A stretch of 64,000 nt of DNA from Psychrobacter sp. I-STPA10 (GCF_021012795.1 NZ_VFYU01000014.1:62001-126000); one strand, 5' to 3'; positions 8,977-18,429 are shown, counted from the first letter of the stretch. The notes: generated by a model not told the origin, from the letters alone. Program-made: numbers and translations.

Positions 8977-9771
8977 ATGAGTATTACTATGAGCGATATG
9001 ATTATATTAAAAGAAGTCACCAAACGCTTTCAAAGTGACACCACTAAAAAGAACAGTAGAAAAAAAGACGCGACAAACGCCACTTGGTTTACTGCTGTAC
9101 AGCCAACTTCCTTGAGTATACGTCAAGGTGAAATCTTTGGTTTAATGGGCTATTCAGGTGCAGGAAAATCAACTCTACTACGTCTTATCAATCTGTTAGA
9201 ACGCCCTGATAGTGGACAAGTGATTATCGATGGTGAAGATTTAACTGCCTTATCTGCCAGTCAGTTACGAGTTGCCCGCCATAATATTGGCATGATTTTT
9301 CAACAGTTTAATTTGATGGCAAATCGTACCGTCTTTGATAACGTCGCTTTTAATCTCAAAGTATCGGGCTATCCTGCCTCTCAAATCAACGAGCGGGTAC
9401 AAGCCTGTTTAGATATTGTAGACTTAGCTGATCGTGCCAGACACTATCCTGCACAGTTGTCAGGGGGACAAAAGCAGCGTGTGGGTATTGCTCGGGCAAT
9501 CGCACCAAACCCTAAGGTTTTGCTTGCTGATGAGCCTACCAGTGCATTAGATCCAGCCACCACCCGCAGTTTATTAACCTGCCTACGTGACATCAATGAA
9601 AAATTGGGCGTCACCATCGTTATCGTCACTCATGAGATGAGCGTCATACGCCGTTTGTGTCATCGAGTGGCATTGTTACACCAAGGTGAACTGCTCGAAG
9701 TTGCTGATATTCATAGTGATACCATTCATGCCACCACCCCAATTGGTCAGGGTCTGGTACTCGAAGACTAA
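8977..9771 (+). CDS. metN: Methionine ABC importer ATP-binding protein MetN, lacking the C-terminal regulatory domain
   Basis: This 264-residue ABC ATPase has Walker A GYSGAGKST at about residues 59-67, signature LSGGQKQRVGIARA, Walker B VLLADEPTSALD, and the switch His in IVTHEMSVIRR. With MetI and MetQ it imports methionine. Enterobacterial MetN is about 343 residues and ends in a NIL/ACT-like domain that binds methionine and inhibits transport. Here the protein stops right after the ATPase fold. There is also a Lys-rich insert of about 20 residues near the N-terminus. The ATG at 8977 has no clear ribosome site; ATG 8989 is an alternative. metI follows after 9 bp. Confidence 0.88.
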   Translation: MSITMSDMIILKEVTKRFQSDTTKKNSRKKDATNATWFTAVQPTSLSIRQGEIFGLMGYSGAGKSTLLRLINLLERPDSGQVIIDGEDLTALSASQLRVARHNIGMIFQQFNLMANRTVFDNVAFNLKVSGYPASQINERVQACLDIVDLADRARHYPAQLSGGQKQRVGIARAIAPNPKVLLADEPTSALDPATTRSLLTCLRDINEKLGVTIVIVTHEMSVIRRLCHRVALLHQGELLEVADIHSDTIHATTPIGQGLVLED

Positions 9772-9780
9772 GGAAATATT

Positions 9781-10470
9781 ATGGCAAACTCTCCTTTAAC
9801 CTTAGACTCTGCTATCACCAACTTATGGGGTATGCACAAAGAGATCTGGAAAGCGACCGTTGATACCTTTATTATGCTCGGCATATCAACCACTGTCGCC
9901 ATATTAATCGGTGGGGTCTTTGGTATATTCTTGTTTTTATCAAGTGATCGGCAATTACTACAAAACAAACCCCTTTATGCCATTATTGGTGGTTTTACCA
10001 ATTTTATGCGCGCTTTCCCCTTTGTGATTTTAATGATTGCAATGAGTCCGATGACTAAGGCGATTGTGGGTACAGGTATTGGTCCTATTGCCGCTTCATT
10101 AGTACTTGCCATTGCTGGCTCATTTTATTTTGCTCGCTTGGTTGAGCAAAATCTACGAGAAGTACCACGGGGTATTATTGAGGCAACGGAATCTATGGGA
10201 GCAACCCCTTTTACCATTATTAAAGTGCTGCTCAATGAAGCACGTTCAGGGTTGGTACTGTCTGTTACTATCTTATGTATCAGTTTACTGTCTTATTCAG
10301 CAGCAGCAGGTATGATTGGTGGTGGCGGACTGGGGGATTTGGCTATCCGTTATGGCTATTATCGTTATCAGACGGAAGTGATGATTTTTATCGTGATCAT
10401 GTTGTCTATCATGGTCATCGCTATCCAAGCCTTTGGTAATATATTGGCAAATAAATTAGATAAACGATAA
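9781..10470 (+). CDS. metI: Methionine ABC importer permease MetI
   Basis: This 229-residue integral membrane protein has about five to six hydrophobic segments. The EAA loop, EATESMGATPFTIIKVLLNEA near residues 132-152, docks onto MetN. The C-terminal half shows SYSAAAGMIGGGGLGDLAIRYGY, typical of MetI permeases. It starts 9 bp after metN, with AAGGAAATATT as ribosome site, so it is translated with metN. The length matches the family (about 217 residues plus a short N-terminal extension). Confidence 0.92.
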   Translation: MANSPLTLDSAITNLWGMHKEIWKATVDTFIMLGISTTVAILIGGVFGIFLFLSSDRQLLQNKPLYAIIGGFTNFMRAFPFVILMIAMSPMTKAIVGTGIGPIAASLVLAIAGSFYFARLVEQNLREVPRGIIEATESMGATPFTIIKVLLNEARSGLVLSVTILCISLLSYSAAAGMIGGGGLGDLAIRYGYYRYQTEVMIFIVIMLSIMVIAIQAFGNILANKLDKR

Positions 10471-10521
10471 CTGCTTATTTTGTCTGAATATTCTCCAGAT
10501 AGTGTTTAATCTAATAAGCAG
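10471..10521 (+). other. Stem-loop between metI and metQ
   Basis: CTGCTTATT at 10471-10479 is the exact inverse of AATAAGCAG at 10513-10521, immediately after the metI stop codon. There is no T-tract. It may lower or process the transcript between the transporter genes and metQ. Confidence 0.45.
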
Positions 10522-10698
10522 GGATAAAAAACGTAACAAAGAATAAATTTACTAACACCGCTTTGATAGCTGTGCTAGAGTAGCAAGCTTTTATTTTTTC
10601 TAAATCTGTAGTTATTAGTTGTATCTCATCGTCTAGTCGAAGCCGCCTAGTTGTCATCTATAACTACTATATATTTGTTAATTAAGGAAATTCGCTTT

Positions 10699-11649
10699 AT
10701 GAAAAGCACTACAATTGGTCAAAAATTAGCATCAACACTTGCTCTTGCAGGATTTAGTGGACTGTTATTGGTTGGCTGTAATAACTCAAGCACACCTGAA
10801 GCGACTACAGAGTCAACAGACACAACGAATACTTCAGCCACACAAGCAGAAGACAATAATACTCAAGCAACCGCCACTACTAAGTCAGATCCTAATAAAG
10901 AAACCATCGTTATTGGAACGACTGAAGGTGATTTTGCTGACATGGTACGTGACCAAGTGCAGCAGGAGCTAGAAGCGCAAGGCTATCAAGTGAAGTTAGT
11001 AACATTTACTGACTATGTCCGACCAAACCAAGCCCTTGCTGAAGGGGATTTGGATATCAATGTCTTTCAACACAAACCTTATTTAGATACTTTTAAAGAA
11101 GAAAATGGACTTGATTTGGTTGAAGTTTTCCAAGTACCCACTGCTCCACTAGGCATCTATTCTGGGAAGAAAACTGCCTTGGATCAAGCTTACAAAGGTA
11201 TGAGCGTTTCTGCACCTAATGACCCAAGTAACTTTGCACGTGCATTAGTCATGATGAATGAGCTTGGCTGGATTACTCTAAAAGATGATATCGATCCACT
11301 AAAAGCCTCTAAGTCTGATATCGCTGACAACAGCAAATACGACATTAATATTGTTGAGCTAGAAGCAGCTCAGCTTCCTCGTGCTCGTGATGAAGTGGAC
11401 TTTGCTATTATCAATGGGAACTATGCGACTGATGCTGGCATTAAGCTAATCGAAGCATTATTCCAAGAACCCAGCTTTGCTTATGTGAACTGGTCTGCGG
11501 TGAAAACTGCCGATAAAGATCAGCCTTGGGTACAAGATGTGACCAATGCTTATAACTCTGAGTCATTTAAGCAATATGCACACAAAACTTTCCCAGGCTA
11601 TAAATATCCTAAAATCTGGGGCGAGCAACCAAATGATGCGGCTCAATAA
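10699..11649 (+). CDS. metQ: Methionine-binding lipoprotein MetQ
   Basis: This protein has 316 residues from ATG 10699, which has AAGGAAA in the proper place; the upstream in-frame ATG at 10651 lacks one. A lipoprotein signal peptide runs to LLVGC (Cys at about residue 27), followed by a Thr/Gln-rich linker. The NlpA/MetQ domain then begins IVIGTTEGDFADMVRD, with FQHKPYLDTF, PNDPSNFARAL and FAIINGNYA, segments that line the methionine site. It delivers methionine to MetNI from the periplasm. It sits 228 bp after metI and ends in a strong terminator. Confidence 0.93.
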   Translation: MKSTTIGQKLASTLALAGFSGLLLVGCNNSSTPEATTESTDTTNTSATQAEDNNTQATATTKSDPNKETIVIGTTEGDFADMVRDQVQQELEAQGYQVKLVTFTDYVRPNQALAEGDLDINVFQHKPYLDTFKEENGLDLVEVFQVPTAPLGIYSGKKTALDQAYKGMSVSAPNDPSNFARALVMMNELGWITLKDDIDPLKASKSDIADNSKYDINIVELEAAQLPRARDEVDFAIINGNYATDAGIKLIEALFQEPSFAYVNWSAVKTADKDQPWVQDVTNAYNSESFKQYAHKTFPGYKYPKIWGEQPNDAAQ

Positions 11650-11683
11650 AAACAGCTAAGTTGTCAAACTGCTAAAATCCAAC

Positions 11684-11733
11684 AAAACCCAGCAATATTT
11701 TGTTTATATAAACAAAGTGTTGCTGGGTTTTTT
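11684..11733 (+). terminator. Rho-independent terminator of metNIQ
   Basis: A long stem pairs AAAACCCAGCAATATTTTGTTT with AAACAAAGTGTTGCTGGGTTTT across an ATAT loop (one mismatch). It ends in a T-run and lies 35 bp after the metQ stop. Confidence 0.9.
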
Positions 11734-11876
11734 GCGAAGTGCTAGAAGTAGTATAAGTTACATTATGTGGACGCTATGTGAGCATATGTCATTGTTACTT
11801 TTAAATTTTTTATAATACTCCTATAGTATGAGTATTATAAATAGACATTCATTTATAAAAACAAAAGGTGACAAAT

Positions 11877-12728
11877 ATGAACTTACATAAAAGCTATCAT
11901 ATCCGCACAGTCGACGATGCTAATATTCCTGCTTTGGGGTTGGGAACATGGCAATCCACTGGACAAGATTGTATTGATGTGGTCAGCCAAGCTCTACAAA
12001 TGGGCTATGAGCACATTGATACGGCACAAGCGTATGACAATGAAATCCAAGTCGGTCAAGGTATCAAGCAATCTGGAATCGCCCGAGATAAATTCTTTTT
12101 GACCACCAAAATCTTTCCTGATGATCTTAAGTTTCAACCAGAAAAACTTAAAAAAGCTGCCCAGCGTTCGCTAGAAAATCTAGACACAGACTACGTGGAT
12201 TTACTACTACTGCATTGGCCAGATGACCGTGTTCCGTTATCTGAAACCATACCTGCGCTGTGCGCGCTACAAAAACAAGGCTTGACTCGCCATATTGGGG
12301 TATCAAACTTTACTATCCAACATTTATTAGCCGCACAAAAATATGCAGATGTACCCATTGCTGTCAATCAGGTTGAGTTTCACCCATTTATTAAGCAGCA
12401 CACACTACAAAGCTTTATGAACAATCACCATATCCCATTAGTGGCATACTCCCCTCTTGCTCGTGGTGATGTGTTTGATAATGCCACCATCAAGCAAATT
12501 GCCGAAAAACATAACATCACCCCTGCACAAGTATCATTGGCATGGATATTATCAGATAAACAGCGCATAGCCATTCCTAAAACCAGCAATCCTGACCATT
12601 TACAAGGCAATTTAGATGCTATTAATATCACCTTAGACAAACAAGATATTGAGCAAATTAATGCCCTTGCCAAAGCTAGTGGTCGTAAGGTAAAACACCC
12701 TGACTATACACCTAATTGGGATGATTAA
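11877..12728 (+). CDS. Aldo/keto reductase, 2,5-diketo-D-gluconate reductase B-like
   Basis: This 283-residue protein is a TIM-barrel NADPH-dependent reductase. The catalytic tetrad is visible: Asp and Tyr in HIDTAQAYDNE, Lys in FLTTKIF, and His in LLLHWPDD. The AKR signatures GVSNFTIQHL and IPKTSNPDHLQGNLDA, the latter a cofactor-binding motif, are also present. It reduces aldehydes or ketones; the physiological substrate cannot be told. The frame could start at GTG 11868, but AAGGTG is 6 bases before ATG 11877, which I prefer. It is monocistronic between two terminators. Confidence 0.88.
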   Translation: MNLHKSYHIRTVDDANIPALGLGTWQSTGQDCIDVVSQALQMGYEHIDTAQAYDNEIQVGQGIKQSGIARDKFFLTTKIFPDDLKFQPEKLKKAAQRSLENLDTDYVDLLLLHWPDDRVPLSETIPALCALQKQGLTRHIGVSNFTIQHLLAAQKYADVPIAVNQVEFHPFIKQHTLQSFMNNHHIPLVAYSPLARGDVFDNATIKQIAEKHNITPAQVSLAWILSDKQRIAIPKTSNPDHLQGNLDAINITLDKQDIEQINALAKASGRKVKHPDYTPNWDD

Positions 12729-12768
12729 AATTGATGGCATTATCTTAAGAGACAGCACAATAAAAATG

Positions 12769-12800
12769 AAAAAGCCAAGCATAACAGTGCTTGGCTTTTT
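12769..12800 (+). terminator. Terminator of the aldo/keto reductase gene
   Basis: AAAAGCCAAGC pairs with GCTTGGCTTTTT around an 8-base loop, 40 bp after the stop codon. Since A- and T-runs flank both sides it may also serve ccmE on the other strand. Confidence 0.88.
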
Positions 12801-12867
12801 CAATAATAAAACTTTATGCAAAAAATTGTTATAAAAATACCTGTTAACAATTCAAATTCATATCTTA

Positions 12868-13395
12868 CTATTGCTCTAATGTTGTGGTTACACGATTGCC
12901 TTGCTGCGTTTCTTGAGCCACAGGAATGGCGGGACTAAATTGTTCTGAATCAGGTGAGACACCTCGCTCGATATGATCTTTTTTCAGTGAAGCGGCGACT
13001 TCAGGGGGCATATAGTTTTCATCATGTTTTGCCAATACTTCACTGGCAATAAAAGTATTACCCTGCATCTTACCAGTAGCAACCACCCCTGAGTTTTCGG
13101 CAAATAGATCTGGTAAAATGCCTTGATATACCACAGGCACCGTCGCATTAAAATCGGTAATTTCAAATTGCACATTAATCTCATTATTTGGGTCACGTTT
13201 AACACTACCCTCGACCACCATGCCACCTGCACGAATACGTTTATCTTGTGGTGCTTCTCCAGCAGCAATTGCCGTTGGATCATAATAAAAGTCCGTCTGC
13301 TGACCAATGGCGTATATAACTAATATAACAGCGATTATCGCTCCTGCAAGTGTGGCAAGCACCCAAATGAGCTTTTTGCGGCGAACAGCATTCAT
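12868..13395 (-). CDS. ccmE: Cytochrome c maturation heme chaperone CcmE
   Basis: This 175-residue protein has an N-terminal membrane anchor (residues about 8-30), then the periplasmic OB-fold. Recognisable motifs are [16 protein letters not shown], the YQGILPDLF segment and the heme-linking [13 protein letters not shown], whose His covalently binds heme. CcmE carries heme from CcmABCD to the CcmFH ligase. It is the last gene of ccmABCDE here; ccmF, ccmG and ccmH do not follow, because the next gene is convergent. It is separated from ccmD by 160 bp. Confidence 0.94.
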   Translation of the reverse strand: MNAVRRKKLIWVLATLAGAIIAVILVIYAIGQQTDFYYDPTAIAAGEAPQDKRIRAGGMVVEGSVKRDPNNEINVQFEITDFNATVPVVYQGILPDLFAENSGVVATGKMQGNTFIASEVLAKHDENYMPPEVAASLKKDHIERGVSPDSEQFSPAIPVAQETQQGNRVTTTLEQ

Positions 13396-13555
13396 GATAT
13401 GACCTTAAATTTGATGAGTATAGATTGCATGCAATAAAACCATAAAAACTATATGGGTATGCTATAAATGCCTTTCAAGCAACTTACCCAAGCTCTGTTT
13501 TATCTTGAATTTATGACAGCTTACTTATGATGATGGACATCATCATAAGTATTTA

Positions 13556-13786
13556 TTATTTTGACACAGAGGTCTTTGGACGCTTCACTTGATTGCGGGT
13601 ATGTTGTTTGCGAGCTTGCTGAATACGCAACTGCTTTAACGTGCGCTGGCGTTGCTGGCGACTATACAAAATAAAGGCAACAATCACTGCAACGGTTAAT
13701 CCCCAACAGCTCCAAACATAAATACCATGTTTGCCCATTGCCAAAAACTCTTGCAAGGTATAAAAATATGGCTGCATTGATGACAC
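13556..13786 (-). CDS. ccmD: Heme exporter small subunit CcmD
   Basis: This small 76-residue membrane protein has one helix (residues about 20-42), the typical N-terminal YTLQEFLAMGKHGIYVW and a basic C-terminal tail rich in Arg, Gln and Lys. CcmD holds CcmE in the CcmABC complex and helps release holo-CcmE. It lies between ccmC and ccmE, as in other systems. Confidence 0.9.
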   Translation of the reverse strand: MSSMQPYFYTLQEFLAMGKHGIYVWSCWGLTVAVIVAFILYSRQQRQRTLKQLRIQQARKQHTRNQVKRPKTSVSK

Positions 13787-13839
13787 CTCTAAAGAGAATC
13801 ATAGTAAAAAATGGTGGCTAATTAACAACTGGTTAATGG

Positions 13840-14643
13840 CTAATGATTGCGCAAATATTCTTTAACCCAAGCTTTGTTTTGGTCACGCTGTAAAATCAAC
13901 GTATTGGTTCGATAAATTGCCAAAGCTGCTACCAATAAATAGCAACCAAGCATCATCATTAGTAAGGGCATCCACATATCTGCTGACATCTTTGGTGCTT
14001 CAGTCAACGTAAATGTTGAGCCTTGGTGCAAGGTATTCCACCAATTTACTGAATATTTGATAATCGGTAAATTCACTGCACCCACAATAGATAAGATGGC
14101 AGCGGCTTTACCTCTATTAGAAGAAGAGTCAAAGGCAACAAACAATGCCATCACACCAGCATATAAAAATGCCAAAATCAGCATTGACGTCAAACGTGCA
14201 TCCCATACCCAAAACGTGCCCCATGTGGGTTTTGCCCATATAGAGCCGGTTATTAAACTTAATACGCATAACAAAAAGCCAATGGGTGCTAATGCTTGTG
14301 CCACCAGATTGGCAGTCTTAATACGCCAAACCAAAAAGATAACCCCAAGCACAGCCATTGCCATATAAATAGACAGGGCTAGACTTGCAGTAGGAACATG
14401 GATAAAGATGATACGGTAGCTATTACCTTGCAAATAGTCAGGGGGGGCAAATGCCAATCCCCAAACACTGCCGATAAGCAAAAATATGGCTGATATTGCA
14501 GCAAGCCACTTAACCCAAGGAGAAAAAATCCGGAAAAACTCACGAGTACCCACAGTGGTCAAAAAACCTTGCCATAGGCGTTGTAAAAAACTGGTTTCTT
14601 TGATGGGTGTCTCAGTATTTTTGGCGTGTGGCACATGCGGCAT
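13840..14643 (-). CDS. ccmC: Heme exporter protein CcmC
   Basis: This 267-residue inner-membrane protein has six predicted helices and the tryptophan-rich WWD signature WAKPTWGTFWVWDARLTS near residues 131-148. Conserved histidines lie in the outer loops (IIFIHVPTA; NTLHQGST). CcmC presents heme to CcmE. The N-terminus carries about 25 extra polar residues before TM1. The ATG at 14643 has AAGG about 10 bases upstream. It lies in ccmABCDE. Confidence 0.94.
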   Translation of the reverse strand: MPHVPHAKNTETPIKETSFLQRLWQGFLTTVGTREFFRIFSPWVKWLAAISAIFLLIGSVWGLAFAPPDYLQGNSYRIIFIHVPTASLALSIYMAMAVLGVIFLVWRIKTANLVAQALAPIGFLLCVLSLITGSIWAKPTWGTFWVWDARLTSMLILAFLYAGVMALFVAFDSSSNRGKAAAILSIVGAVNLPIIKYSVNWWNTLHQGSTFTLTEAPKMSADMWMPLLMMMLGCYLLVAALAIYRTNTLILQRDQNKAWVKEYLRNH

Positions 14644-14725
14644 GGGGGGTTAACCTTAAAAGCCAGAGATGAGTTAAAAACCATAAAACAGATTTTTGCT
14701 GCCATATTATAGCAAAAAAAACAGT

Positions 14726-15505
14726 TTAATTAAGCCATGCCATCTTTAAAGTCACACTAATGACCCATGGGGTGACGATAACTGCGATAATACTGCCAGC
14801 AGCCAACAAAGCTAAGATAGGCAGTGCATTGAGTCCTGTACTAAATAAGTCCACCGCACCCGTCGCAAAAATTAACACAGGCAATTGCATCGGCAGTGCA
14901 ATCAAAGGCACCAACACCGCGCCATTTTTTAGCGATAAGGTCAAGCTACTAGCAATGGCAGAAAGCATCAGCAACATCGGACTGCCAACAATAATGGACA
15001 AAGACAACATGGCAGTCTCTCCCCAAGATAAACCAAACAAGCCAATCGCCAACCAACTTAATATTGCCACCAATCCACTACTAAATAACCAATGTATTGC
15101 CAGCCGTACCAGCACCCAAGTAGGCAGTGATGCTTTTGCTACGATAAGCTGTGCCAACGTACCATTCTCAAACGCAGGTTTAAACAAACCTTCCACACCC
15201 ATGACCAATGACAATAACGCGGCAATCCAGACAGCAGACACGCCGAGCCGCTGTAATAGCTGTGGCTCACTACCCACTGCCAAAGGAAACAACGTGATAA
15301 TAATCAAAAACAATACCAATGGATATAACCACTGTACTGCTCCTTGCTGCTTGACTTGCCACTCACGCCGCCATAATGCCAAAAAACCAATACTGGCTTC
15401 GGACGGCTGGTATTTTTGCTTATTTATACCCTCTATGGCTTGAGCTTTGGGTTGCTCAATTGGTTGAATAGTAGAAGATTGAGAAGATGAGGCATCATTA
15501 ATCAT
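14726..15505 (-). CDS. ccmB: Heme exporter permease CcmB
   Basis: This 259-residue permease has six hydrophobic segments. Conserved elements include LWRREWQVKQQ before TM1, FKPAFENGTLAQLIV near residues 110-124 and LKNGAVLVPLIALPMQLPVLIFATGAV in the second half. It forms the ABC complex with CcmA and CcmC that drives release of heme-loaded CcmE. It overlaps ccmA by 4 bp, indicating translational coupling. About 40 low-complexity residues precede the family's usual start. Confidence 0.93.
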   Translation of the reverse strand: MINDASSSQSSTIQPIEQPKAQAIEGINKQKYQPSEASIGFLALWRREWQVKQQGAVQWLYPLVLFLIIITLFPLAVGSEPQLLQRLGVSAVWIAALLSLVMGVEGLFKPAFENGTLAQLIVAKASLPTWVLVRLAIHWLFSSGLVAILSWLAIGLFGLSWGETAMLSLSIIVGSPMLLMLSAIASSLTLSLKNGAVLVPLIALPMQLPVLIFATGAVDLFSTGLNALPILALLAAGSIIAVIVTPWVISVTLKMAWLN

Positions 15506-16221
15506 AAATTTATATCGCTATCATCTAAGTCTACATCATAAAGATAATCAGACAAATCAAGACATTGGGTGGCTATACTGACACGCTGGTGGCTGGTCAT
15601 CAATACCGCTCCACCTGATTGCACAAATTCTTGCAAACGCTGCTCTAGCTGCGCTACCATTGCCACATCAAGGGCAGTAAATGGCTCATCTAATAGCCAC
15701 AGTGGCGTGTGCTGCACCTGCATCAGATACAATCTTGCTAAGGTCACACGGCGGGTTTGTCCTGCCGAAAGCTGACCACTGCTCATTGACTCAAAGCCTG
15801 ACAATCCTACCCACTCTAATGCTGCTGCTAACTGTGCGGTGGTTGCTTTAATACCATATAGATTAAGCAGAAAATTAAGGTTTTGAGCAACGCTCAAATG
15901 TGGATGAATACCCAACTGATGCGTGACATAGATTGGCTGAATGGGCAAACTATCTTGTCCCAAATAATGTACTTGTCCTTGCAAAATTGGTAACAAACCT
16001 GCAAGCTGCATCAACAGTGTCGTCTTACCTGCCCCATTTGCTCCAACTAAATGGCAAATCTGTCCTGCTTGCAACGATAAATCAACACCCATACACAAAG
16101 TAAAATCACCACGCTGCACAGTGACATCACTAAGACTTAATATCACAGGCATGGTACTAACAGTGTGACTATTAACCGTATCTTGCTCCAAACTTGCCAC
16201 ACCAACCACTGAAGAATTCAT
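15502..16221 (-). CDS. ccmA: Heme exporter ATP-binding protein CcmA
   Basis: This 239-residue ABC ATPase has Walker A GANGAGKTTL near 58-67, a signature variant SSGQLSAGQTRRVTLARL, Walker B LWLLDEPFTALD and the switch His in MTSHQR. CcmA powers the CcmABCD complex that releases heme-bound CcmE. It is the first gene of the ccm operon, followed by a 4-bp overlap with ccmB. The N-terminus is extended by about 25 residues compared with the shortest homologues. Confidence 0.93.
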   Translation of the reverse strand: MNSSVVGVASLEQDTVNSHTVSTMPVILSLSDVTVQRGDFTLCMGVDLSLQAGQICHLVGANGAGKTTLLMQLAGLLPILQGQVHYLGQDSLPIQPIYVTHQLGIHPHLSVAQNLNFLLNLYGIKATTAQLAAALEWVGLSGFESMSSGQLSAGQTRRVTLARLYLMQVQHTPLWLLDEPFTALDVAMVAQLEQRLQEFVQSGGAVLMTSHQRVSIATQCLDLSDYLYDVDLDDSDINL

Positions 16222-16594
16222 TGCACTCTATCCAAAATCAGTTATGCTCATCATGATACCATTTTGATTGATTAACCTAGCAACTACTACAACAAAAGCT
16301 ATTTAAATTATTTGCAACTTAATTTATTAAAAATATTTTAATTCTTAATTAATAAATATGGTTTTACACTATCTATACTGCCTTAAACCACAAAAAAACT
16401 ACCATAAGGCATTTAAAATTAGTAGCAGTGACTATATATTAAAAGGTTACACATACTAAAAAAGTAAACCTCATTAAATCAGCACCACAGACATACATCA
16501 TACCTAAAATTTTAACACCCATAACAACAATGGCAACTCATTAAGTCGCACACCATCTTAACTAAACAGAACTAACTAAAAAAAGTTGAAAACT
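16222..16594. other. Non-coding region between ccmA and the YbjN-like gene
   Basis: This is 373 bp of AT-rich sequence between divergent genes. No repeat, RNA or small gene is supported. It must contain both promoters, but none is strong enough to mark. Confidence 0.45.
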
Positions 16595-17326
16595 ATGACG
16601 ACTATTTGGCAAAAAATAAAACGTAAACTGGGCAAATTAAAATCTCAACCAAATCATTCAGAAGATAGTGAACCCACCAGCATGCAACAAAAGCATGAAA
16701 AAACATCTGACATCAATAATACCCACACCAGCATAAACAATGATTTTGCTAAAAAAGATAGCAAATATACACTATCTAAACATAGCGCTAAAGAGTCATC
16801 GCAGCCGATTACTGATCGTATTGCCGCATATTTAACCGCCAAAGACTGGAAATTTACTCATTTTCCACCCAAAAACAGTAGCAAAAGTTCTGTGCATCAT
16901 TTATCACTAGGTATGCAAAGCGATGATATGGAATGGGGCTATCTGTTTCGTATCAATGAAGACAATAAACTATTGTCTGTCTATGGTGTTTTACCATTTT
17001 CACTATCACCAGCACAAATTTCAGCAGGGGTAGCACTGGCAACGCAAATCAATTATGACCTCATGATAGGCAATATTGAGATAGACTTACGTGATGGAGA
17101 GGTACGTTTTAAAAATGCCATTGATACTGAATGTATTAAGCTAGATGACAGCATACTTGACTACCTTACCCAAAGTGTGACTGCCATGACCCATGTCATT
17201 TATCAACTATTTTATGACCTACATCAAGGCAAAGGAACTCAAACTAGCTTAGAAGAATTACTGACACAAATACAAGAAGCAAACCATACGCATACTTACT
17301 TTGTCGCCACTGAGAGTATCCAATAA
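16595..17326 (+). CDS. YbjN-domain protein
   Basis: This protein has 243 residues from ATG 16595 (a TTG at 16586 would add three). The first 70 or so residues are polar and low in complexity. The rest matches the YbjN fold: GYLFRINEDNKLLSVYGVLPF, then ISAGVALATQINYDLMIGNIEIDL, then DGEVRFKNAIDTE. The domain resembles type III secretion chaperones and is linked in enterobacteria to motility and stress regulation. No function can be assigned here. It is a single gene. Confidence 0.7.
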   Translation: MTTIWQKIKRKLGKLKSQPNHSEDSEPTSMQQKHEKTSDINNTHTSINNDFAKKDSKYTLSKHSAKESSQPITDRIAAYLTAKDWKFTHFPPKNSSKSSVHHLSLGMQSDDMEWGYLFRINEDNKLLSVYGVLPFSLSPAQISAGVALATQINYDLMIGNIEIDLRDGEVRFKNAIDTECIKLDDSILDYLTQSVTAMTHVIYQLFYDLHQGKGTQTSLEELLTQIQEANHTHTYFVATESIQ

Positions 17327-17406
17327 CTATACGTCACCAGCCGATTGCAACACTAACTCAAGCTTGGATATTAGTGAGATATTGATATGCCTTTATTAAT
17401 CATGAC

Positions 17407-18429
17407 TTATGAATTATTGTTTTGTGACTTATTATTTTTTGTATGTAGCCATATCTCATGCATAATAAAAAATAGTACTGCCAATAAAAATGGCAAAATA
17501 TAATATAAAATCCGAAATAATAATAAAACCGCTAATAAATAAGGCTTATCTACCTGAGGTAATGATGCGATCATGGTCACCTCAAATACCCCCAATCCAC
17601 CAGGAACATGACTTAATATGGCTAATATCATCGACTGAATAAAAGCAGAAAAAACGGTTAGAAAATCAATACCAGCAGCATGTGGTAGTAATAAGTATAA
17701 AACAAAAGCCACACTAGCAAGATCAATAATAGAGATGATAATTTGCTGAATGAGCATGGTTGCAGGTGGTAAATCAAATCGCCAGCCTTTGATTTTCACA
17801 TGCCGCCCAGTACGACCCGACCAAGCAATGATGGTCATAATAAGCACCAACATAGCCAGTCCAACACCACGAATCACCCCGACATTTAGCATCATATCTG
17901 GTATGCTAGCGGAGACATCCGTTAGCTGAGCATTAAGCTGAGATATCATAGTCACTGTTGCTTCAGGATTGAATGCCAATGATAGTGATACTAGCGTAGA
18001 TATGCCAAAGGTAAATGCCATCGATACCAACCACACCACATTGGCGATGTATTCTGCCTCAATACCGTGTGCACGATACATACGATAACGCACCCCTGAG
18101 GCTGATAATACAGCAAGCCCAACCGTATGACCAATGGCGTAAGCAGTAAACGAGGTCAATGCAACTTTGTGAAATGGCAACTGACAGCCCATGTGTTTTA
18201 AGGCGATGGTGTCATATAGGGTTAATATCAAATAGCCAAATGCGACCACAAGAACAGCCATCACAATATTAATATTAGATATCTGGTCAATGGCGTTCCA
18301 TATCTCTTGCATACTAATGGTCTGTGTCAATCCATACAATGCTTTTATCGCCAGTACGAATATCACTACCGTTAGTAAAAGTACAGTACCACGCCACAGA
18401 ATCTTACGAGTTTTTTGCGACATACTCAC
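17407..18429 (-). CDS. YbhN / lysylphosphatidylglycerol synthase-like membrane protein (UPF0104)
   Basis: This 340-residue protein has about eight transmembrane helices. The typical motifs are LTLYDTIALKHMG, the AYAIGHTVGLAVLSASGVRYRMYRA block and the SHVPGGLGVFE segment near residue 285. The family shares the flippase half of MprF but lacks the aminoacyl-transferase half. It is usually annotated as an uncharacterised inner-membrane protein, linked in some bacteria to cardiolipin synthase genes. No such partner adjoins it here. Confidence 0.82.
   Translation of the reverse strand: MSMSQKTRKILWRGTVLLLTVVIFVLAIKALYGLTQTISMQEIWNAIDQISNINIVMAVLVVAFGYLILTLYDTIALKHMGCQLPFHKVALTSFTAYAIGHTVGLAVLSASGVRYRMYRAHGIEAEYIANVVWLVSMAFTFGISTLVSLSLAFNPEATVTMISQLNAQLTDVSASIPDMMLNVGVIRGVGLAMLVLIMTIIAWSGRTGRHVKIKGWRFDLPPATMLIQQIIISIIDLASVAFVLYLLLPHAAGIDFLTVFSAFIQSMILAILSHVPGGLGVFEVTMIASLPQVDKPYLLAVLLLFRILYYILPFLLAVLFFIMHEIWLHTKNNKSQNNNS

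Noticed and set aside
14760..15443. Long open frame of 227 codons on the plus strand over ccmB
   Set aside because: It is antisense to the well-conserved ccmB and its translation shows no family motif; a mirror of the real gene's codon use.
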